This document shows positions 42,081 to 47,790 of a stretch of DNA of 48,434 nucleotides, in pieces. The translations under genes and the position numbers were made by a program. How positions within the stretch are numbered: position 1 is the first letter of the stretch; each line of letters opens with the position of its first letter. Below the pieces are notes generated by a model. The model searched no databases and was not told the DNA's origin. It worked only from the letters and a program-made list of their open reading frames with translations. Origin of the DNA: a virus; the IMG/VR virus record IMGVR_UViG_3300023434_000001, positions 1 through 48,434 of that record. One strand, given 5' to 3'.

Positions 42081-42431
42081 ATGAAAGATTCAAATTTACA
42101 CCCACTTTTCAATGAAATACTTAATAGCCAATTAAGTATACAAAATGTTACCAACTTTCAATTTACGGATGAAATGCAATGGCTAAGTAACCTTTTGCCA
42201 AAACGTTACAACTGTGAATTAAGAAAAAAAGGCGTGCATTGCTACGATACTACTGGCGAAGGTATCAGTGATGACCACATGACGCACGATAAATACAACC
42301 CTGAAACAGACAACCAATGGATGCTAATAACGAAAGCCATTAAACAGAAGTTTGGCAAAAGGTTGATGGAAATATATAGCCAAGAGACACAATACAACTC
42401 TAAGTTTACCGTATACCTACGACCTGAGTAA
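42081..42431 (+). CDS. Cassette 7 protein (116 aa), unknown
   Basis: A mixed alpha/beta soluble protein starting MKDSNLHPLFNEILNSQ. It contains RYNCELRKKGVHCYD and ends SKFTVYLRPE. Family unknown. Its cassette opens TTGGCG but closes TGGTAAT, which do not match, so this cassette may be recombinant. Confidence 0.55.
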   Translation: MKDSNLHPLFNEILNSQLSIQNVTNFQFTDEMQWLSNLLPKRYNCELRKKGVHCYDTTGEGISDDHMTHDKYNPETDNQWMLITKAIKQKFGKRLMEIYSQETQYNSKFTVYLRPE

Positions 42432-42440
42432 ATTTATTGT

Positions 42441-42509
42441 TGGTAATGACTAGTGTATGTTGTCGGAATTTGTTTTTCACAAATTATGCACTATGACACG
42501 TTGTTACCT
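42441..42509 (+). repeat. attC7 (69 bp)
   Basis: R'' TGGTAAT (42441-42447), loop hairpin AATTTGT-TTTTC-ACAAATT, R' GTTACCT (42503-42509). The only site where a T in R'' faces a G in R' (a G.T pair), breaking the covariation rule. Confidence 0.6.
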
Positions 42510-42571
42510 GTCTTTGTTTTATTTTTTTTTAGGGAGGGTTTAATTTTCTTTAAAAATAAATAGCAATACAC

Positions 42572-42602
42572 TTGCATATGTAATACAATTGCTATATATT
42601 CG
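42572..42602 (+). promoter_or_regulatory. Promoter inside cassette 8
   Basis: -33 TTG (42572-42574), a 20-nt spacer, -7 TATATTCG (42595-42602; one base from consensus). Shows that this cassette carries its own promoter, as toxin-antitoxin cassettes usually do. Confidence 0.55.
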
Positions 42603-42634
42603 CAGTATTAAATTATTAATTAAAAATTATTCAA

Positions 42635-42814
42635 ATGAAAACATTTAAAACAAAAGGATTGCCTTATTATGTAAAAGGATGTAATAATGTATTTAATGCA
42701 GCAACAACACTTATCGAAAATAAGATAGGGGTAACAGAAAATGACTTAGAAGAAGTGACTACTGATTTAATACCTATTGGAGCAACTATATTCTGTTACA
42801 CTAAAAAACTATAA
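42635..42814 (+). CDS. Cassette 8 first protein (59 aa), TA-like partner
   Basis: ATG at 42635, TAA at 42812-42814, one base before the next ATG. Starts MKTFKTKGLPYYVKGCNNVF. A small basic/hydrophobic protein preceding a ribbon-helix-helix protein. It could be the partner (toxin or target) in a toxin-antitoxin pair. No toxin family recognised. Confidence 0.5.
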   Translation: MKTFKTKGLPYYVKGCNNVFNAATTLIENKIGVTENDLEEVTTDLIPIGATIFCYTKKL

Positions 42815-42815
42815 A

Positions 42816-42974
42816 ATGAGTAAAGTACAACTACCAGTAAGGATTGAGCAAGATGATTTAAACACCTTAAAGGAACTTGCGGAACAAGACAATAGACCAC
42901 TAAGCAATTATGTTGATACTGTGCTTAAAAACCATATTGCTTTGAAAAAGCAAAAGAGCGTTGGCAAAAAATAA
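42816..42974 (+). CDS. Cassette 8 ribbon-helix-helix protein (52 aa)
   Basis: ATG at 42816; a longer frame from 42777 would overlap the upstream gene. LPVRIEQDDLNTLKELAEQ then RPLSNYVDTVLKNHI is the RHH fold (strand, helix A, helix B) typical of antitoxin DNA-binding domains. Probably represses its own promoter at 42572-42602. Confidence 0.65.
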   Translation: MSKVQLPVRIEQDDLNTLKELAEQDNRPLSNYVDTVLKNHIALKKQKSVGKK

Positions 42975-42982
42975 AATATTGC

Positions 42983-43050
42983 AGGTAACGGTTTGGCTAT
43001 GAAGCGGATTTTGTTTTTCACAAAATATGATTTATGAGCCGTTGTTATAC
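42983..43050 (+). repeat. attC8 (68 bp)
   Basis: R'' AGGTAAC (42983-42989), L'' GGTTTGGCTATGAAGCGG, hairpin ATTTTGT-TTTTC-ACAAAAT, then ATTTATGAGCCGTT and R' GTTATAC (43044-43050). Cassette opens TTACCTG and closes CAGGTAA. Confidence 0.75.
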
Positions 43051-43101
43051 ACTGGCACTTTACCCACAGAAATTAAATACGAACTAAAAGAAAAAATAGA
43101 G

Positions 43102-43392
43102 ATGGCAACTTACGAATTACCAGACACAGTAAAAGAACTATTTGAACAAGGAGAAAACCAGTACAGAATAATTGACTATGCGCCAGAGATGGAAATGGAT
43201 AATAACCAAAGTATGGAATGCTTCCTTGACCATATTGGAGCAACTGGAGACAATATTAAGTGCCACGATGGTACACAGGTTACATTAATACATCCAGATT
43301 ATGGAATGATGTACGTAGTTGACGCAGGAGGGTTGGGGGATTTTTTCTCTCACGGATTTGAGGTAAGTTTACACGAGAGCGATAATGATTAG
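43102..43392 (+). CDS. Cassette 9 acidic protein (96 aa)
   Basis: The ATG at 43102 is preferred over one at 43027, which lies inside attC8. The acidic protein starts MATYELPDTVKELFEQGENQ and ends HESDND. It contains DYGMMYVVDAGGLGDFF. Family unknown; possibly an anti-defence or regulatory acidic protein. Opens TTATACAC, closes GTGTATAAC. Confidence 0.55.
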   Translation: MATYELPDTVKELFEQGENQYRIIDYAPEMEMDNNQSMECFLDHIGATGDNIKCHDGTQVTLIHPDYGMMYVVDAGGLGDFFSHGFEVSLHESDND

Positions 43393-43399
43393 TGCTTGT

Positions 43400-43460
43400 G
43401 TATAACGAATGGTTGTATGTGGCGTGGCTTTTCGCCATGACACATGACAACGTGTTAGGT
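43400..43460 (+). repeat. attC9 (61 bp)
   Basis: R'' GTATAAC (43400-43406), GTTGTATGTGGCGTGGC, loop TTTTC, GCCATGACACATGACAAC, R' GTTAGGT (43454-43460). Long, well-paired arms (GTTGTATGTG/CACATGACAAC). Confidence 0.75.
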
Positions 43461-43511
43461 GCTTTTAAATAAAAAAATAGGGAAGGAATTTTTAATTTAA
43501 AATATAAAACA

Positions 43512-44117
43512 ATGAGAACTAATTTAGAGAAATGGAATTATTACTTATCAATTGTTAAAAAGCGTGAAGAAGAGTATATTAAGAATAATGTGGATAAAAT
43601 GCCAGAATACGTTTATTTTATTTATCCTACAGGTAAGATTAGAAAGTTGCAGATAACATATATAAGTTATAGTAACCGATTGTATTTTTATGGCAAAAAA
43701 CCAACAAGGGACGATGTTAAGAAAATAAACGACTATGTAATTGATAACAGCCCAATGACCTTAGATAATGTTCATGTAGGATGGAAAAGTATTGGTGAAA
43801 AATACAATAGCAGTAGTGCTTTTAAATATACCGAAAGAGACCAATATTTAAGCAAACAGGAGGTTGAAATAAAGAGCAAGGAAGCGACTAAGAAAAAGGA
43901 AGATGAAGAAATATTATTAAACAATGGACACATAAGATGTGTATACTGCAATAAGGTTGTTCCAGAAAAAGATTCAATTAGCCATACTATTATATTTCAA
44001 AATAGCAGACAAGACCCATACAGTAGAACTGGGTGGAAAAAGTTTGTTGATAGAAAGACAAATAAATACTGTTCTGGCAAATGTGGAGGTAATGACCAAA
44101 TGGCACACGAAGGTTAA
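43512..44117 (+). CDS. Cassette 10 protein with C-terminal zinc motif (201 aa)
   Basis: The largest cassette protein of unknown type. Starts MRTNLEKWNYYLSIVKKREE; a beta-rich segment YFIYPTGKIRKLQITYI; a charged helix around 110-130; then CVYCNK (about 142-147) and a C-terminal YCSGKCGG, probably a zinc site of two knuckles. Opens TTAGGTGC, closes GCACCTAAC. Confidence 0.6.
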   Translation: MRTNLEKWNYYLSIVKKREEEYIKNNVDKMPEYVYFIYPTGKIRKLQITYISYSNRLYFYGKKPTRDDVKKINDYVIDNSPMTLDNVHVGWKSIGEKYNSSSAFKYTERDQYLSKQEVEIKSKEATKKKEDEEILLNNGHIRCVYCNKVVPEKDSISHTIIFQNSRQDPYSRTGWKKFVDRKTNKYCSGKCGGNDQMAHEG

Positions 44118-44169
44118 TCTAATGGTTTTGCAAAAACCAAAGTGCGGTGGGATTATTTTATTTTATTGC

Positions 44170-44263
44170 ACCTAACGGTCTATGTAAGATTTGAAGCGTA
44201 ACCAGTACCGATGATTAATTGCGTAAACGCCATATACGCTTTTAATTTTACATTTTGTTATGG
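44170..44263 (+). repeat. attC10 (94 bp)
   Basis: R'' ACCTAAC (44170-44176), L'' GGTCTATGTAAGAT, inner GAAGCGTAACC...GCGTAAACGCC, L' AATTTTACATTTT, R' GTTATGG (44257-44263). Same architecture as attC1. Confidence 0.75.
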
Positions 44264-44279
44264 CGAGTTAATTAGATAG

Positions 44280-44528
44280 ATGAAAAAAATTGAATTTGAA
44301 ACTTACCGGGATTTAACAAGTGGCTACAATATTGCAGGTATGAAATCAGAGAATCCGAGTGCTATAAATTTTTTGAGCTACAAGAAATATAAGGTTACAA
44401 TTGAAGAGATAGAAGAACCTAAAGCCGTTTTGATTAAAAGATTACGAGAGCTATTGAAAAAAACTACTGGATTCAACCAAGCAAGTAGCATTAAAGATGA
44501 AATTAAACGGCTTGAACTACTACCCTAA
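44280..44528 (+). CDS. Cassette 11 protein (82 aa), unknown
   Basis: ATG at 44280, only 22 bases after the cassette start. A basic protein starting MKKIEFETYRDLTSGYNIAG; C-terminal amphipathic helix (AVLIKRLRELLKKTTGF). Opens TTATGGCG and closes CGCCATAAC, eight complementary bases. Family unknown. Confidence 0.55.
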   Translation: MKKIEFETYRDLTSGYNIAGMKSENPSAINFLSYKKYKVTIEEIEEPKAVLIKRLRELLKKTTGFNQASSIKDEIKRLELLP

Positions 44529-44532
44529 TTCG

Positions 44533-44597
44533 CCATAACGGTTCGTGTAAGTTGCGTTGAACACAGACGTTGATTAGTTGAACTGACTTAGTTTTAG
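44533..44597 (+). repeat. attC11 (65 bp)
   Basis: R'' CCATAAC (44533-44539), GGTTCGTGTAAGT ... ACTTA, R' GTTTTAG (44591-44597). Divergent R' box but it pairs with the closing box of the next cassette (AAAACTTTTAAAAC). Confidence 0.6.
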
Positions 44598-44641
44598 AAG
44601 TTTTTGGGAGGGATTTTTTTTTAATTTTTAAATATATAATT

Positions 44642-45067
44642 ATGAATATACCACAATTTAGAGTTTGGGACAAAAGTAAATATAGAATGATTCAGGGCGA
44701 TTTACTTAATATTTCTTTTGGAGGGAATAATTTTGGAGTATATTATCTTGAAGAAAGCGAATTATGTTTAGGCAATGAAGAAGATTTTATATTAATGATG
44801 TGGACTGGATTAACCGACCAAAACAATACCAGAATATATGATGGGGATATTATTGAATTTATTGAGTTTAATTTTGAACATGGAATGGAGGTTGAATACG
44901 AAAGAAAAGGAGTGGTTAGTGTTGATTTTGGATGTGACGGAGTTTGTACATCTTTTACTATATTGGGAGAAAAAATGGAAATTCCATTAACTTTTATCAC
45001 GGAGATTGCGAGTGATACTATCCTTGTAATTGGAAATACAATGAAGGAGAAACCATTGAATGTGTAA
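44642..45067 (+). CDS. Cassette 12 YopX-family protein (141 aa)
   Basis: YopX (PF09643) small phage/plasmid protein of unknown role. Signatures: FRVWDKSKYRM at the N-terminus (6-16), MMWTGLTDQNNTRIYDGDII (about 52-71), and the C-terminal VIGNTMKEKPLN. Length matches the family. Found in a cassette coupled with the next gene. Confidence 0.8.
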   Translation: MNIPQFRVWDKSKYRMIQGDLLNISFGGNNFGVYYLEESELCLGNEEDFILMMWTGLTDQNNTRIYDGDIIEFIEFNFEHGMEVEYERKGVVSVDFGCDGVCTSFTILGEKMEIPLTFITEIASDTILVIGNTMKEKPLNV

Positions 45068-45401
45068 CTGCAAAAACATAATACCACAAAGCAAAGAATG
45101 TTATTCTAATATGATTACGGTAGAAATACCTGAACACATGAAAGAATATAGAGACAATCGAGTAAATGCTGGACTAAGCAGTAAAATTTCAATTGACCCA
45201 TGTATTTATAATGAAATATGCGAATTGTGGAAACTTGAAATTATAACTTATGGTTCTTGTTGTGGACACAATAAACGGGAATCATTTGTTAATGTTGCCG
45301 ATGAAAATATTTCCCAAATGTTAGAAATGGGATATATTCAGAATCACCATGACAAAAATCGTAAGGATACGTTTCGTCTTAAAAGTTTTGAAAAAACTTA
45401 G
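45060..45401 (+). CDS. Cassette 12 second protein (113 aa)
   Basis: ATG at 45060 overlaps the YopX stop by 8 bases; an alternative start is 45111 (MITVEIPEHMKEYRDNR). The core, VEIPEHMKEYRDNRVNAG and TYGSCCGHNKRE, resembles small phage proteins often encoded near YopX genes. The short Cys-rich N-terminus (MCNCKN) is optional. Unknown function. Confidence 0.6.
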   Translation: MCNCKNIIPQSKECYSNMITVEIPEHMKEYRDNRVNAGLSSKISIDPCIYNEICELWKLEIITYGSCCGHNKRESFVNVADENISQMLEMGYIQNHHDKNRKDTFRLKSFEKT

Positions 45402-45417
45402 TGCGGTTGGAAAACTT

Positions 45418-45486
45418 TTAAAACGGTCAAACTTATGCAAACTTTGATTAAACGCTTGACACAATGCAATTTACACTTTGTTATAA
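45418..45486 (+). repeat. attC12 (69 bp)
   Basis: R'' TTAAAAC (45418-45424), GGTCAAACTTATGC, inner GATTAAACGCTTGACACAATGC, L' AATTTACACTTT, R' GTTATAA (45480-45486). Cassette start TTTTAGAAGTTTT pairs with AAAACTTTTAAAA (12 of 13). Confidence 0.65.
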
Positions 45487-45577
45487 GCCGTTGTTTGTCT
45501 AAAAGTTCGTCTAAAGTTTAACTAATTAGACGTTGCTTAGACATTTTTAGCTGAACTTTAGACAATGGCTTTATAAC
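45481..45577 (+). other. Cassette 13, ORF-less structured cassette (~97 bp plus attC)
   Basis: Opens TTATAAGCC and closes GGCTTTATAAC with no ORF between. Instead it holds nested inverted repeats: TTGTCTAAAAGTTC (45495-45508) / GAACTTTAGACAA (45553-45565) and CGTCTAA (45508-45514) / TTAGACG (45526-45532). A small RNA, a regulatory element or a decayed cassette are the options. Confidence 0.6.
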
Positions 45578-45630
45578 GTTTGGGTAAGTTTAGTGCGCCA
45601 ATTACGCAGAATTTTGATAAAAGAGATAAA
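45571..45630 (+). repeat. attC13 remnant
   Basis: R'' TTATAAC (45571-45577) and L'' GTTTGGGTAAGTTT are present, followed by GCGCCAATTACGC. No R' partner is found before the next gene, so the site appears truncated. The start box of cassette 14 is missing as well. Confidence 0.45.
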
Positions 45631-45658
45631 GTAATAATAACCTAATTAGTGAACGGAT

Positions 45659-45982
45659 ATGAAAAAAGCAGATGCAAAATACATACTTGAAGCAATAGAG
45701 TGGATGAATAAAAATACAACTGTTGCAAGTGTAGATATGGAAACATACGGCAATTTATTTATGAATAGCCAAAATTTATTAATGGATGAAGTGAACGATG
45801 CCGAAAAAAGCGATGAACCAGCATTAAATTTACCCGTTGTTAACGGCTGTGCTTTGTTAAATGAAGTACTAGACCACCAGCAGGAGGTAATAAGCAGCCC
45901 TATTCGCTTCAATGGAGTACATATAGATACAATTAAGCAACTATTTGGCAAGTACGGAATAATGTACAAGGATATGTTTTAG
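45659..45982 (+). CDS. Cassette 14 protein (107 aa), unknown
   Basis: An acidic helical protein starting MKKADAKYILEAIEWMNKN; segments NLPVVNGCALLNEVLDHQ and GVHIDTIKQLFGKYGIMYKD. No family recognised. Its 5' box is lost but it ends with the long attC14. Confidence 0.55.
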   Translation: MKKADAKYILEAIEWMNKNTTVASVDMETYGNLFMNSQNLLMDEVNDAEKSDEPALNLPVVNGCALLNEVLDHQQEVISSPIRFNGVHIDTIKQLFGKYGIMYKDMF

Positions 45983-45988
45983 CATTGC

Positions 45989-46130
45989 CGTTAATGTCTC
46001 TGAGCTAAATACTGTTAACCCCGCATTTGGGACAAATGAGATAGGGGTTAATGGAATTTAACTCCTTGTTAGGATTACGTTCGATTGCGAACAGGAAAGG
46101 CTACTAGATCACGGCTCAGAGACATTAGGA
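45989..46130 (+). repeat. attC14, long branched variant with A|TT core (142 bp)
   Basis: R'' CGTTAAT and R' ATTAGGA. P1 TAATGTCTCTGAGC (45992-46005) / GCTCAGAGACATTA (46114-46127), 14 bp. Inner P2 TTAACCCC/GGGGTTAA capped by CATTTGGGACAAATG, conserved GAATTTAAC and TTGTTAGGATT, and TTCGATTGCGAA. It aligns with attC4 end to end, differing by compensatory changes in each stem. Confidence 0.7.
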
Positions 46131-46165
46131 GTTATTCTAAATACTGAAAATTAAAAATTATTGAT

Positions 46166-46300
46166 ATGTCGAAGAAATTAACAAAAGATGAAGCCGCAAA
46201 AAAGCGAGACTTTCACAGAAAAAGAGCTAAATATTACGATAAGAAATACATTGAATGCAAAGCCAAAGAGAAGCGCATAGGCTTCAAGTGGTATGATTAA
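46166..46300 (+). CDS. Cassette 15 small basic protein (44 aa)
   Basis: ATG at 46166, TAA at 46298-46300. MSKKLTKDEAAKKRDFHRKR; lysine- and arginine-rich, helical, ending RIGFKWYD. Cassette opens TTAGGAGTTA and closes TAACTCCTAA (10 complementary bases). Probably nucleic-acid binding. Confidence 0.55.
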   Translation: MSKKLTKDEAAKKRDFHRKRAKYYDKKYIECKAKEKRIGFKWYD

Positions 46301-46350
46301 TTTTTGATGAAAGGATTTATAGATTGAGAGGCACGAGCAATCGTATTAAC

Positions 46351-46445
46351 TCCTAACGGTTTGGCTATGTTTAGTTGCCGAACGATAAACTTCAAAAACT
46401 AAGCACAAATTTTCAGCGGCAATTAAATATGAGCCGTTGTTATAA
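46351..46445 (+). repeat. attC15 (95 bp)
   Basis: R'' TCCTAAC (46351-46357), L'' GGTTTGGCTATGTTTAGTTGCCG, L' CGGCAATTAAATATGAGCC, R' GTTATAA (46439-46445). Arms GGTTTGGCT/GAGCC and TTGCCG/CGGCAA pair. Confidence 0.75.
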
Positions 46446-46459
46446 AACGTTTTTTAGCG

Positions 46460-46726
46460 ATGGGAAAATATACAGGAATTACAGGAAAGTTAAGTATTGG
46501 CGATGTTATCCATGTAGGTAATCCAATACGAAAAGAAGAATATTGCTACTACGGAGTAACCGACATTGACGGCAATAAAGCCAAGACTGGATTTAGAACA
46601 TTTAATGCTAATATTTATCACGATAAGTTTATTTATGAGTACGGAAAGAAAGATTCGCAATATGATAATTGCTATACAGTAAGTAGTTTGGAAGCCGCAA
46701 AAGAAGCGGGGGCAAATGTTTTATAA
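46460..46726 (+). CDS. Cassette 16 protein (88 aa), unknown
   Basis: A beta-rich protein starting MGKYTGITGKLSIGDVIHVG; segment EEYCYYGVTDIDGNKAKTG; C-terminal helix SSLEAAKEAGANVL. SH3-like barrel is possible. The stop lies within R'' of attC16. Opens TTATAAAAC, closes GTTTTATAA. Confidence 0.55.
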   Translation: MGKYTGITGKLSIGDVIHVGNPIRKEEYCYYGVTDIDGNKAKTGFRTFNANIYHDKFIYEYGKKDSQYDNCYTVSSLEAAKEAGANVL

Positions 46727-47052
46727 TGGCCTTGCTAAACGTAGTTTCTGGGTATGTAAGAATTTAAAATTGAAATGATGGAAGAAACACAAAAGATTCT
46801 AAAAAAACTTGCTGCTGCTGGACTATTTCATCCAGATGGATTTAACGAACAAATACAAGATGATTTTCTAGAGGACTTAAAACCCTTTAGCTCTGTAACT
46901 GAAAATGATATTTCAATTTTAGAGGCTGAGAATACCAAGGAAACTCAAAAAGACCAGAAGTAGCTATGCTCCAATTACGTTTAGCTATTGTTAGAAAATC
47001 GGTAATCCCGTTTACCCGGGAAAACTTTTTGAGGTTAGCAAGGCCATTAGAA
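46721..47052 (+). repeat. attC16, A|TT variant split by a gene (332 bp)
   Basis: Outer arms TAATGGCCTTGCTAA (46724-46738) and TTAGCAAGGCCATTA (47035-47049) are exact complements, 15 bp. R'' is TTATAAT and R' is ATTAGAA. Between them sits a 62-aa ORF, and then a 3' half (TTTAGCTATTGTTAG...GTTTACCCGGGAAAAC) that aligns with attC4 and attC14. The gene thus lies where the first internal stem-loop of the long attC would be. Confidence 0.6.
46775..46963 (+). CDS. ORF nested within attC16 (62 aa)
   Basis: ATG at 46775 (or 46778). Acidic helical protein starting MMEETQKILKKLAAAGLFHP, ending ENTKETQKDQK. Preceded by an AT-rich leader like other cassette genes. It lies inside the palindrome of attC16; secondary insertion of a cassette, or a gene carried in an attC loop, would explain it. 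Function unknown. Confidence 0.5.
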   Translation: MMEETQKILKKLAAAGLFHPDGFNEQIQDDFLEDLKPFSSVTENDISILEAENTKETQKDQK

Positions 47053-47105
47053 AACAGACAGCCTGAGAATTGAGGCACGAAATGAAGGGATTTCTGTTTT
47101 CTAAC
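47047..47105 (+). other. Cassette 18, ~59-bp ORF-less mini-cassette
   Basis: Opens TTAGAAAACAG (47047) and closes CTGTTTTCTAAC (47094-47105), 11 complementary bases. There is no room for a gene. It contains ATTGAGGCACGA, nearly the same as ATTGAGAGGCACGA (46324-46337) at the tail of cassette 15, so it may be a deleted relative of that cassette. Confidence 0.6.
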
Positions 47106-47145
47106 GGACAGCGGTATGTTGCGTTTTTTATTTACGGATTAAAAA
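47099..47145 (+). repeat. attC18 remnant
   Basis: R'' TTCTAAC (47099-47105) and GGACAGCGGTATGTTGCG, then AT-rich DNA without an R' box. Looks truncated, and the next cassette lacks the opening box expected from its closing TGCTAAC. Confidence 0.45.
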
Positions 47146-47160
47146 CTAAAAATTAATTAT

Positions 47161-47421
47161 ATGACACGAGATGAAATAGTAGATTTCTTAGAATGGGCAA
47201 AGGAAGAAGGACAATTGCAGTTCCCAGAAAGCAAAAAAGTAGATATGGCAGAAATGTACATAAAAGAGCATGATGTAGTAAATAAAACATGCAATATACC
47301 GTATGTTAGCAATAACGAAGTGGCGGTTTGCCCTAAATGCAAAGGTGCTTCAAATAGCTACATACATGGATTTCGGACATACTGTGATAGATGTGGAGGA
47401 ACTGGGCAAACTGATTGCTAA
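47161..47421 (+). CDS. Cassette 19 zinc-ribbon protein (86 aa)
   Basis: Helical N-terminus (MTRDEIVDFLEWAKEEGQLQ) and a C-terminal zinc ribbon with CPKCKG (about 57-62) and CDRCGG (about 75-80), the CxxCxG pattern of DnaJ-like zinc domains. Likely a small protein-binding or nucleic-acid-binding factor. The TAA stop is part of the R'' box. Confidence 0.6.
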   Translation: MTRDEIVDFLEWAKEEGQLQFPESKKVDMAEMYIKEHDVVNKTCNIPYVSNNEVAVCPKCKGASNSYIHGFRTYCDRCGGTGQTDC

Positions 47422-47476
47422 CGGTTCGGCTGTATGTGGCGCGGTTTTTCACCGTGACATATAAAGCTTGTTACCT
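47416..47476 (+). repeat. attC19 (61 bp)
   Basis: R'' TGCTAAC (47416-47422), GGTTCGGCTGTATGTGGCGCGG, loop TTTTTC, CACCGTGACATATAAAGC, R' GTTACCT (47470-47476). Shares its design with attC9. Confidence 0.7.
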
Positions 47477-47542
47477 GCTTTTTGTTTTTAATATTTTTAG
47501 GGATGGCAAACTAATTTTGAAAAAATTAATCTTTTCTTGGAT

Positions 47543-47588
47543 TATATTTGTATATACAAAATAAAGAACTATATTTGTGTATACAAAA
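47543..47588 (+). promoter_or_regulatory. Promoter overlapped by two operator-like palindromes
   Basis: Promoter -33 TTTG (47547-47550), 19-nt spacer, -7 TATATTTG (47570-47577). A 19-bp motif TATATTTGTnTATACAAAA occurs twice (47543-47561, 47570-47588; one difference). Each copy contains the palindrome TTTGTATATACAAA (first copy perfect), 27 bp apart. One covers the -33 box, the other covers the -7 and start site. Ideal operators for the RHH repressor at the end of this cassette. Confidence 0.65.
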
Positions 47589-47599
47589 ACGATAAAGAC

Positions 47600-47788
47600 A
47601 TGAAAAACGAAACAAGATTTAACGAAATAAGCAGCAAACTAAACGAAATGTTTAAAGGTAAAAGTGAAACTAAAAAAGATGAATTAGTAAAAGGTTTAAA
47701 AAACTGGTGTAAGATAAACGCAAACTCAGCAGACAAAGCCAAATTAGAGGCTATTAAAAGCTTTTTGGCTGACAATAATATTTTTTAA
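47600..47788 (+). CDS. Cassette 20 first protein (62 aa), small helical
   Basis: ATG at 47600 just after the operators; a longer frame from 47537 would overlap the promoter. Starts MKNETRFNEISSKLNEMFKG, helical and lysine-rich, ending SFLADNNIF. First gene of a three-gene operon in the last cassette. Function unknown; possibly an antitoxin or a small structural partner. Confidence 0.5.
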   Translation: MKNETRFNEISSKLNEMFKGKSETKKDELVKGLKNWCKINANSADKAKLEAIKSFLADNNIF

Positions 47789-47790
47789 TT

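Noticed and set aside
43027-43101. Upstream start for the cassette 9 gene
   Set aside because: The start would lie inside the attC8 palindrome; the ATG at 43102 has a better leader.
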